From Isoetes taiwanensis (Eukaryota; Streptophyta; Lycopodiopsida; Isoetales; Isoetaceae), in assembly GCA_021234155.1 (NCBI GenBank), contig JAJEKV010000020.1, positions 7,300,563 to 7,364,562 of the forward strand: a stretch of 64,000 nt of DNA, in the 5' to 3' direction. The notes beneath the pieces are model-generated. The model did not search any database. It saw nothing but the letters and a program-made list of their open reading frames with translations, and was not told the origin of the DNA. The position numbers and the translations under genes are program-made. Below, piece after piece: positions 55,316 through 64,000 of this stretch (position 1 is its first letter; each line of letters begins with the position of its first letter).

Positions 55316-57500
55316 CTCAGTAACTGGATCTTATCTTGAAATATGTCCTCATGAATCCAGCATGACCAACTATGGGACTGTTATGGGTGTCATAGAGAAT
55401 AAGCCTTCTAACTCCTAATGACTCGGGCACACATAACTTATCTCGGTAATACAAAAGATTACCATCCTTCTTATAATGCTTGTATGTTTCCCTCTCCTTG
55501 TCTATCCTAGCCTCCTTAGAAAGGCTGCTCCACACTTCATGGAACTATGGATCTGTTGGAAGAGATTGCTCAATAATCTTCCCAAATTCACTTGGTTGGA
55601 AATAGCATTGCAATGTGTACGTGTTGTCAACAGGTGCCGAGATAGGGCATCCGCAACAACATTATGCTTACCGAGTTTATACAAAACGTCAAAAATCATA
55701 TTCTTCCAAAAATTCTATCCACCTGTGTTGCCGGAGGTTAAGATTAGCATGTGTTAAGATGTAACGAAGGCTTTGATGATCCGTATCTAATTGGAAACAT
55801 CGTCCAAGAAGATAGTGTCTCCAAGTGCGCAAAGCAGCACGGCGGCAAGCAACTCTTGGTCATGGATGGGATATCTCTGTTTCGCATCATTTATTTTCTT
55901 AGAATCATAGGCAATGACCCGTCCTTCTTGAATCAAGACATCTCCAGTTGCTATCTTACTGGCATCAGTTGCAACTGCCTTGTCCTTTTGAGGATCGGGT
56001 AGCGTAAGGACTGGCGCTGAGGTCAAAGCGTCTAACTGTTGGAAGCCTGCCTGAACCTTGTTCTTCCAATGTATTGCCCAATTTTTTACTTTCTCATGCT
56101 TTGTGAGGTTGGTGAGTGGTGCTGCAATCTTGGCAAAGTCCTTAACGAACTTGCGATAATATCCTGCCAAACCCAGGAAAGTCCTAACTCCCGAAACATT
56201 TGTAGGAGCTGGCCAATCGAGTAGTCGCAAACTTGCATTTGGAGAACTTGGTATACTTCTAGAGAGCCAGCTGAAGATGGCATTCATGGTCCTCTAGGGT
56301 TTTACTATAGATAACAATGTCATCAAAGAAAATAATGACAAACTCGTCTAGATAATCTCGAAAGACATCATTTATGAGACGCGTGAAGGTTGCTGGGGCA
56401 TTTGTGAGTCCAAAAGGCATAACTGTGAATTCATAATGCCCATAGCGGTCCGAAAAGCGAACTTATGAATATCCTCCTCCTTAATTCTTATCTAATGGTA
56501 TCCAGATCAAAGACCTATCTTGGATAAATACTTAGCTCCTTGCAGCTGATCCATAAGGTCATCGGCCCGTGGTAATGCATACCGCTCCTTAATAGTATGC
56601 TTGTTTAACTGACAGTAATCAATACAAATGAAAGTACCATCCTTCTTCTTAACAAACAAAATGGGAGCTCCAAAGGGTGAAACACTTGGTCGAATGAATC
56701 TTAACTTTAGAAGTTCCTGCAAATGCTTCTTAAGCTCTGCTAACTCGGGTGTGCTCATGCGGTATGGCGCCTTACTGGTAGGTTTGGTACCAGGTTGGAG
56801 TGCAATCTCGCACTCTACCTCCCTGAGGGGTGGCAATTTTCGAATCTCATTCGGAAAGAGATCCTGAAACTCATAAATGAGACTGGCTATGGTTGGTGGC
56901 AAGCTTTGAATAATCTCTTCTTTCTGATCCTCAAGGGATGCAAGCCGAACAATGCAAGCCACTTGTCCATGTCGAATAGCTTTGCCCAGCCTTCGCAAAG
57001 ACATACACTGCATTATGGAATTAACTGCATTACCTGTTATAGTGACACCGGCCCCATTTGCTGCAGTAAAGGTAACCTCACGCTTTTCACAGTCTATGTT
57101 GGTCTTTGCTGCTGCTAGAAATTCCATCCCCACAATCAAGTCATATTTATCAATATTCATAATTTCAGCTCCCAGGACAACAAGTGCTTGGTAATTGGAT
57201 ATTCAAGTTAACATGGCGATCTTAGGTGTGGCGGACAGCCCCACTAGCCAATGTGACAGGTCTTGGCTTGGATTTCAAAGAGGACAACTGCAGAGTTTTT
57301 GCCAACCTAGGTGATGAAAAGTTGTGGGTACTACCCGTATCCATAAGGATAATGAAAGGTTTGCTATCAATTTGACCCACTGTAGAGATGACATTAGGTT
57401 GCCTGTCGACCTGACCTGTCTCAATAGCAGCAAAAATGTGAGATTCGCCTTGTATATAATCATTTGCCTCCTCCTCCGCCAGTAATGGAATGTCACAGAA
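55316..57500 (-). pseudogene. Protease, reverse transcriptase and RNase H of the Ty3/gypsy element
   Basis: In minus-strand order: protease active site IILMDTGSTHNFSSPRL (about 57300-57350); the block [20 protein letters not shown]; the RT start [20 protein letters not shown] and [13 protein letters not shown] (56507-57160); FFDDI (about 56320); RNase H with [20 protein letters not shown] and HDQELLAAV (55787-56287); and a tether region (55317-55699). Frameshifts and stops separate the pieces. The blocks match the plus-strand element at 24304-25755, so both derive from one chromovirus-like Ty3 family. Confidence 0.88.
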
Positions 57501-58262
57501 AGGTGTCACCTCTTCCCAATCCACCTCTGCCAGGGCTGCCTGAGCTGCCTGTGTGACATATGGGCAATCTTGCATTCGATGGACCAGTCGGAAACATCGG
57601 AAGCATGCCCTGTCTTGTCGTAGCTGCTTACGAACTTCCCTTGGAATAGACTGGAGGATCTGCTGCATTGTGCTATTAGCGGTATCTGGCTTATCTGGAA
57701 CATTGAAACTCACTTTCTTTTCTGACTTCTAATAAGGGAACTGCTGGGAAGGTCCCGGACTAGGAGAGCGGGCCTTATATGGTATATAAGCCTTTCCTTG
57801 GTTCCCATTTGGAGGTCGCTGGTAAGGGTACTTAGGTGTGTCTTCTTCCAAACTTAAGGCTTTTGCTTCAGCCTCGGCCACCATTTTGGGATCAATGGAA
57901 TGTACCATCTTCCTTAAAGTGGGTGACAGCCCCTCCACATAACCTTCCACTGCACGATGTTCATTGATCCTCGAAACATAGAGTTTGAATCGCATGAACT
58001 CATCAGTATAAGCTTGTACCGACATGTTGCGCTGCTCCAATCGGTAGAATGTCTGTATCTCTTTGCAGCGATGTGCTCGAGGAACATAGTGGGACTTTAA
58101 AGCGTTAGCAAAAATTTTGAATTTACAGTGGGCTCTGTTCAACTGATGGGATCGTGCATAACCCTTCCACCAGATTCGGGTAGACTTAATAAGATTTGTT
58201 GTAGACACCTTGCCAATGTCCTTTTCAATCATGCTATAAGACTTGATCCAATCAAGATTCCG
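57501..58262 (-). pseudogene. Gag (core and zinc knuckle) of the Ty3/gypsy element
   Basis: The minus strand encodes STRIWWKGYARSHQLNRAHC, HYVPRAHRCKEIQTFYRLEQ, YTDEFMRFKLYVSR and AVEGYVEGLSPTLRKMVHSI, then a Pro/Ser-rich linker. A zinc knuckle C-FR-C-FRLV-H-RMQD-C at about 57580-57620 (usual Gly replaced by Val) follows after a frame change. The N-terminal part of gag is missing; at 58262 the frame runs straight into a purine-rich tract. Confidence 0.85.
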
Positions 58263-58274
58263 CGTCCGGCACAC

Positions 58275-58655
58275 TGAAAAAAGTGGAGAAAAGAGAATGG
58301 AGAAAAGGGCATGAGAAAAGAGAAAGGAAAATGAAAAGATAAAAAGAAATGGAAGGAAAAAATAAAAGAGAAAAAGAGCACGAGAAAAGGGGGAAGAGTA
58401 AGGAAAGGATGAAAAGAGAAGGTAAAAAGTCCGTGAAAAAAAAGAAGGGAAAAAGGGGAAAGAAGAAAGAGAAGGAGATGGAAGGGGAGAGCGGATTATA
58501 GAAAGGGAAAAGGGAAAAAAAAACGTGTAGGAAAATGAGAAAAAGAAAAAGAAAAAGAAAAAGAAAAAAGGAAAGTGCATAGGAAAAAGAGTGAAAAGGA
58601 AAATGTGGGATAAAGCAAAAAGGCAAAAGGAAAGATGAGAGGAAAGTGAAAGGGT
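58275..58655 (+). repeat. ~380-bp polypurine (GA-rich) tract
   Basis: The plus strand is almost entirely A and G, with only scattered T or C, including (GAAAAA)n at 58543-58570. It replaces the 5' part of the gag gene and any 5' LTR. The complementary strand gives a long Phe/Ser/Leu-rich pseudo-frame, which is a compositional artefact. Such tracts can form triplex DNA. Confidence 0.85.
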
Positions 58656-59759
58656 GTCAAATGCACAAAAGCCTCTTATAGCCCAACAACACCGAGCTTC
58701 GTTTCTATTATATTAGATTTATGAAAAGGAGTCTGAGCTGAACAATTTCCATCTACATAGGTTCCCAACTTATGCCCAGCAACACTGGCCACCATTACTA
58801 GTAATATATAAAGTCGAAATGTGTGGTGGAAACTTTTCTCGTTTCTAAAGAATCACATAGGTACTACCTCATAAGAACTATAAAAAGTGGCACAACATCA
58901 AAAGTTTGATTTATCAAGTTGACAAATTGCCATGAATTTCCAACACATTTGCTGCCATATGACAAAAAACAGCTTCATTTTCTTCTTTTTACTCTTGTAT
59001 ATCCCATGCATGCATGCTCTATTTTAGCCAGTTCTTGAATTTCTTATAGAGGCGTCAGAAATTGAATCGAATATTCAAGGCAAAGACAATGTTCATTCAT
59101 CTGGCATTACATCTTAGACTATGGAAGCTTGAGTTGTTCACAGAACTTCCTGCAAATTTCAGCAGTTACAAACAATTAAGCATCCTATTCTGACTTGTCT
59201 AAAGTACAGTAAAGCCTGAACAGCTTATGGTGGTTTTCCTTTTGATCCATATCCTTCTCAAAATATTACTTCCAGATTATCGAATGCAGAGAAGATGCTG
59301 GATTATCTAAAGGATGGGCATGTCGATGGATGGAGCTAGACAAATGCGAGGGGTAAGAAAAGTGAAACAGAAAATCTTCTAGGATTGATTAGCATCGTTC
59401 TTCTTAGGCTATAGGTTCCAGCAAATATTATTTTCTTAATTGCCATATCAGACTTATTATTTCTTGGGCTTTTCGTTGGCCTGTTATTTGTGAACAAAAA
59501 ATGGATCAATCCTCAGCTTCTTTTGGGGCTTTCATGCTTGTCCACCTTTAGTGTAAAATTACGGGGAAGAATATTTCCTTTTATGTTATTTCTTCGTCCA
59601 AAGTGTAAAATGCCATCCATAGTTTTTCCTTCATTTACAGCGTACAGCTTTGGAGCAAATAGAATGCCATAGAAAATTGTAGTATACAACAAATGTATGC
59701 TGATACATGGAAATCAATCAGCTGCCCAGATGGTGTTTACAAGTATATACACATGGCAA
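58656..59759. other. No gene seen; 3' flank of the NPH3-family gene
   Basis: AT-rich, no coding evidence. The expected 5' LTR of the Ty3 element is not found here. The part nearest 59759 presumably includes the 3' UTR of the NPH3-family gene. Confidence 0.55.
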
Positions 59760-62345
59760 TTACGAGTAGGAATGTCTGCGTTGCCTTGACTTTTGCAAAT
59801 CTCCGGATTCAGGTTTTTTTGTATTCCCATTATCTGAGTCCTTTGAATTTCTTCGAAGAAATGAGTTTAGTTTAGTCATCCTTTTGGAGACAGAGTTCAT
59901 GACCTTGTTACTACCAGTAGTTTTCTCAATTTCTTGCTTCATAGAAAGATGGCTCTTTTCAAGTTCAGAGAGCCTAGTTCTCATCCTTGCAATTTCGGAT
60001 TTCAATTCCTGGTTCTCGTGGCGCAGTGAAGCATAATTTTGGGGGGACATAAGTGCACTATTGTTACCACTCCATGACCTACCGGAGTAATGTCCACCAT
60101 TTTCACCATCAACAAACGGATTTTCCATTTCTGCGCGTAGCCGCATCTGTTCAGAATAGAGAATTTGGACCATAAAATGAGCAGGCAGCCTTTCATTTTG
60201 TGCTGCATGATGACATGCTTCTGGAGAAAGCTTTTGTGGATTCATTAGTTTGGTAAGCCTCTTCCTTTCCTGCTCACTGGAATTAGGATGAGCCTAAACA
60301 GAAGATACTTGCCGCATTAGATTCAGTTCTAAATGAAAGTTATAAACAAATGCAAGGTTCTGTAGAGGAAAGTGTACCTTCAAATATATATCGATTGCTC
60401 TGTATATGCCGTCATCAGTTGGCCGGGCATGTGCAGGGATTAATTCTGCAAGAGCTATGAACTTGTTGAGCTTGAGATTTGCATCAGGTGCTATTTCAGC
60501 CAAATAGCCTTCCAACAGTTTGGAAACCTTCCTGATACCAATGGGTGGGGGTGAGCCTATCCCATCTGGGTTGAAAACTGATTGTGGGTCATATGAATCT
60601 TCATTTTCCTGGCTCTCAATGTATGTCGTAAACATGCGATGAACAATGTCAATGTCAAAAAGGGTATCACCACTATAAGAAAATGATGGAATTAAAAGGT
60701 CATCAAGAGTTGCACTCTCCAATTGCATGCCAATTCTTCGTTCGACGTCCAACCGACAAGCAATTGTTGTATCAAGTATAATTGCTGTACGCAGCAAGCC
60801 AAACAAAAACTTGCAGGATGCTGCATTACTCGCTTTAGGCAGCAAGCTTACAATGGTTTCGACAAATATTCGTTGCTCATACTCCAAAGCTAAATTATTG
60901 TCTTCAATTTTACTGGAGAGGCCCTCATTAAAACCGTGTTTCTTGGAAAAACCTTCTAGTGAAGATTGTGCATAAAATATAATGGTTGACCACAGGCTTT
61001 CATTACTCATGCCATTGCACTTCATAGCATTCAAAACGTGCTGAAAAAAATCAACTCTCAACATGCATAAATCCTCAGCCCACCAGGCTGTTGATAAAGT
61101 CTTCGCATCCATGCTGGATTTTGTCGTAATAGCTGCAGCTGAAGGAACCCGTGCATTGCTCAAGCTTTTGGCCGCTTCATCTCTGCAAGCCCTCAATGCT
61201 ATTGTATCAACAGATCTCGAGACAATACCAAGTTTTTCTGCCATGGGGAGGAGATTTTGGCAACTGTGTAACACAACTAGTGCATTTGCAAAACTTTGAC
61301 CTACATTCGCATCCAAGAATTTCTCTGCCTGGCTTCTCAAGTTGTTTTCAGCATATTCTTCGGTCATTTGAAGATAGTCAGCTACACAATACAGACCTGC
61401 CACATTCGAAATGGTAATTTCAATAGGGATACCATAGCAAAACTTTGTTGCCAGCTCAAAAATCTCTGGCCCTCCTGGAATATCAGGAAATTCCATTCTT
61501 GAAACATCTGAATTCTTTGCTTCAGCAACAAGTTTTCGACAGCGACCACTCCGCGTCACAAGAGGAAACTTTTGAACACAGAGGTAGAAGTGGATCAGAA
61601 CAACAATACAGGTAATGTGAATACAAGGTAATTCGAATTCCACATTCCAGTTTAAATACAGAAGCCCCTAGCCACTTCAAAATTAGAGAGCAAGATTTTA
61701 TAATTTAAATCTGTGAACCCTCCTTGCAGTTAATCAAGTGGATGGAAAAATATTGATAGTCAACAGAAAGGTGATGAAATAGGACCTGAGATCAAGGCTG
61801 GGCTTTGTTGATATAAAATATTTTTGGTTATTCCAGTTATTTTCACAGACCACATGCACTTGTCCATTACATCTTCAAAACAGATTATTGTATAATTTGT
61901 ATGCTCCTGCTGAGAACGAAACCATACCTTATGGAGGGAAAAGTTTGCACCCGCAGCCTCAACTATAACATCGGTTGGAACATCTGCTGACATCACCCTG
62001 AAGAAATCATTTCCCGATGATTCATTAAAATTTATCATATTTGTTCTAAATCTGTTCTTAGGGGATTTGAACGAAAGCAGTTTTGGGTACATGCTCCAGA
62101 TATTCCTATAACATTTAAACCTTAGCTTCGTTTACTCCTCGTTATAGTACTCAAGTTAGCTAATTATACTGCGAATCCCGAAAGAAGACGAAAATGCATG
62201 GAGAATCAAATGCTTACCATTGCCCACCACTACGCTTCTTAGATCCGCCGCGACTTGGTACGCGCTTGGGAGACGGCATTTTCTGTGGCTTCAAAACTGT
62301 GCCAAAACCTCTTAGGTCTTTGGCATCAGAGGAGTCTACTGACAT
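59760..62345 (-). CDS. BTB/POZ and NPH3 domain protein (NPH3/RPT2-like), four exons
   Basis: Intact gene. Exons 62218-62345, 61928-62105, 60378-61568 and 59760-60293, with introns of 112, 359 and 84 bp and donors GTAAGC, GTATGG, GTACAC; 676 residues. The start ATG (62343-62345) opens a basic N-terminus (PSPKRVPSRGGSKKRSGGQW). A BTB fold spans residues ~80-170 (VPTDVIVEAAGANFSLHKFP, FCYGIPIEITISN). The NPH3 domain spans ~264-540 (WWAEDLCMLRVDFFQHVL, YRAIDIYLK/AHPNSSEQERKRL, CHHAAQNERLP). A coiled coil lies at ~588-625, and the C-terminus ends RRHSYS. Family members are CUL3 substrate adaptors and phototropin partners at the plasma membrane. The C-terminal R-R-x-S-x-S, with Ser third from the end, matches the phosphorylated 14-3-3 site known in NPH3. 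Light-dependent signalling is likely, but which paralogue this is cannot be told. Confidence 0.95.
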
Positions 62346-63215
62346 TGTTCACGTCTTTTGAGATCAATCATCTATGTTTAGACCATGGGAAATGAATATA
62401 CAGAGGCAATGAAACCAAATCTGAGCAAGTATAAATCATCCAAGTAGCATCTCAATGCTGACACACGTTCAAATTATTCTAAATTTTGAGCAATAGGAGA
62501 CAGAATCCAAATTCTCGAGACGTGGGTACATTTGTTTAATAGGCAAGGAAGGACTGCACGGACTAAAAAATGGATAAACTAACATACAGGCTTTGAAATA
62601 GAGCTGAAAAGAGAGTAATTAAAATCCAACAGCCGAAGAAGGGCCGTAAGTGGCAGGGCCAAGGTCTGGAAGGAAAATAAAAGGAACGATGCGAAGATGA
62701 GGATTTGGGCAGAGAGAATGTGGAGGCGAGTGCCGGCTCTTCGTTTTGGTTAGGAACGAATAAAATGTCGTAAGGCCGCCATAGCTGAGCTCAAAACTAC
62801 ACTATTATTTGTTATTTATTTATTTACGATTTACAATAACCAGCATGACGGGGCTGTTTTAGGATCCCGGTATCACCATGCACCCATGTGGTATTCGTCA
62901 CAACCACGAGGACTATACAATTGAGCCCATGGTCCTTGCATCTCTACGTGCATTCTAGACAAAATGTAACGTCATGTCTCCATCTATCCTAACCCCTCAC
63001 ATGGCCCTATTGTACTCAGAATTATCATACTCATGCATAGCTGTCAATTCTTAGATAAGTTGTAAAACTGGATATTACTCTTACAAAATCGTTTTCATGT
63101 GGAATGCATGGTTTAAACGGCGATGAGCAATCTGTTTCACTTTACTTGTGAGTATGTCTATCCTGTCAATGTTGTCATAGAAGTATCCAACAAACTATCT
63201 GACTGCTTGCGCTCT
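62346..63215. other. 5' flank of the NPH3-family gene; no other gene
   Basis: Contains the presumed 5' UTR and promoter. No clear TATA box was found at a plausible distance. The stretch 62640-62760 is purine-rich and locally more GC-rich. The rest is non-genic. Confidence 0.5.
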
Positions 63216-63267
63216 CCTATTCTATTCTATTCTATTCTATTCTATTCTATTCTATTCTATTCTATTC
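63216..63267 (+). repeat. (CTATT)n microsatellite
   Basis: About ten consecutive CTATT/TATTC units. It is the same unit as the tails of the retroposons in this window, but the GGTCTCCGTGGAC core is not next to it. Confidence 0.9.
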
Positions 63268-63755
63268 CTTTCCTAGATGTCCAATTTGCTACGGAACTAT
63301 GAGTAGACCATTGGTAGCAATCATTTTTCTCTCTCTGGCCATTTAGCCCATGCCTACATTGTTCGATGTTGGACAACATATGATGCATTTATTTTTTGGA
63401 AACAACACCTTGTTATAGTGGTTTGTTATATGCCTCATTCTATATACCCACAAAATGATGTGTCTATCGCCAAACTTGGCTTAAAGGTTGCTGAATGGAA
63501 ACAGCCTTAAAAAATGCTCTATTAGGTGGTAACTTTCATGGCTAAACAGGTAGTCTTCAAGCAAACAAATTTTTCATTAATTCTGATCCAAGGCTCTTCA
63601 AGTTGGCCACCAATATGACGCTTCCTAAAGATGATGCTTTTCAATAAGAGATCACCAAGAACTTGTATCGTTTTAGTTATCTAATATACCCTCGGGGGTT
63701 TCACTCTATACAATCTGTATACATCATGTGCGTTAACAATATGGGTTTTTTTTTT
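63268..63755. other. No gene seen
   Basis: AT-rich, short frames only, with a poly-T run just before the hairpin repeat. Confidence 0.5.
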
Positions 63756-63845
63756 GTTGCCCCTGGGGGGCAAACCCTCGCTTATGTGGGTTCGTGGCAT
63801 ATCCTAGGTACATGCTGGAATATACCTAAGATATGCTGTGACTGC
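63756..63845 (+). repeat. Dispersed hairpin repeat, copy C
   Basis: Reads GTTGCCCCTGGGGGGCAAACC, TTATGTGGG, then GGCATATCCTAGGTACATGC, TGGAATATACCTAAGATATGC and GTGACTGC. It aligns end to end with the reverse complement of 19464-19552. Confidence 0.75.
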
Positions 63846-64000
63846 TCCAAATCTATTGTTTCTTGTAAACTGGCAGTCACCTGCATTCTGGATCACGGGT
63901 TGTTCAACGGGTAACTAGCAAGGCAGACCGAATGTATAGCATTGTTCTAAAACAATCTTTGCAAGCAGATCTGCAGACAGTGGCAAAAGAACTTTTTCTC
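63846..64000. other. Right edge; no gene seen
   Basis: Short flank continuing after the hairpin repeat, possibly part of the same larger repeat. No coding evidence. Confidence 0.45.

Noticed and set aside
58252-58626. A Phe/Ser/Leu-rich 124-codon minus-strand frame, resembling a multi-pass membrane protein
   Set aside because: It is the complement of a polypurine tract; the composition alone keeps the frame open.
63216-63267. Telomeric repeat
   Set aside because: The unit is CTATT, not the plant TTTAGGG type, and matches retroposon tails in the window.
1-64000. CRISPR arrays or prokaryotic operons
   Set aside because: No regularly spaced identical short repeats with unique spacers, no Shine-Dalgarno-linked gene strings; introns and plant transposons show a eukaryotic nuclear origin.

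Overview
The window reads as nuclear DNA of a land plant with a large, repeat-rich genome. A four-exon NPH3/RPT2-type BTB gene and a single-exon dirigent gene are plant hallmarks, introns have ordinary GT-AG borders, and most of the sequence is decayed transposons (Ty3/gypsy, LINE, a Ty1/copia scrap, a piggyBac relic, a Helitron end, a hAT MITE). I cannot name the species. A fern, other seed-free plant or gymnosperm would fit the gene-poor layout, but that is a guess.

Layout. 1-749 is the 3' end of a plant nuclear-type protein gene running off the left edge. 6129-7560 is a satellite array with a ~349-bp period, interrupted at 7566 by a 5'-truncated LINE with clean target-site duplications. 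8854-9810 is a piggyBac transposase relic abutting a Helitron-type 3' end. 14372-14528 is a lone reductase-type (SDR) exon. 17669-19432 holds the last four exons of an unidentified minus-strand gene. 19680-23336 is a decayed LINE, 23650-25755 a truncated plus-strand Ty3/gypsy element, and 25756-26137 the 5' part of another retroelement facing the opposite way. 26960-31400 is mostly unrecognised decayed DNA.

The most unusual part is 32830-37250, a minus-strand cassette that is visibly more GC-rich than its surroundings. It encodes a histone H3-like protein with a canonical-style H3 tail start and a full-length H3 fold separated by about 305 residues of charged linker, an unrecognised protein of about 500 residues, and a small basic protein. 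The histone-like and 500-residue frames each have a TATA box and, upstream of it, a pair of near-identical ~67-bp palindromes. This suggests joint regulation. The cassette lies directly inside a 1.48-kb LTR with a tRNA-iMet primer-binding site (37439-38932), so it may be the cargo of a non-autonomous LTR retrotransposon. Both main frames carry a few breaks in this copy.

38933-42420 holds two LINE fragments and a tandem duplication. 43119-43676 is the dirigent gene. 44600-49640 contains several copies of a retroposon 3' end with changing microsatellite tails. 51354-58262 is a minus-strand Ty3/gypsy element with its 3' LTR, PPT, pol and gag, hit by a hAT MITE at 54002-54358 and fused at the gag end to a ~380-bp purine tract. 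59760-62345 is the intact NPH3-family gene. The remainder is repeats and unassigned DNA.
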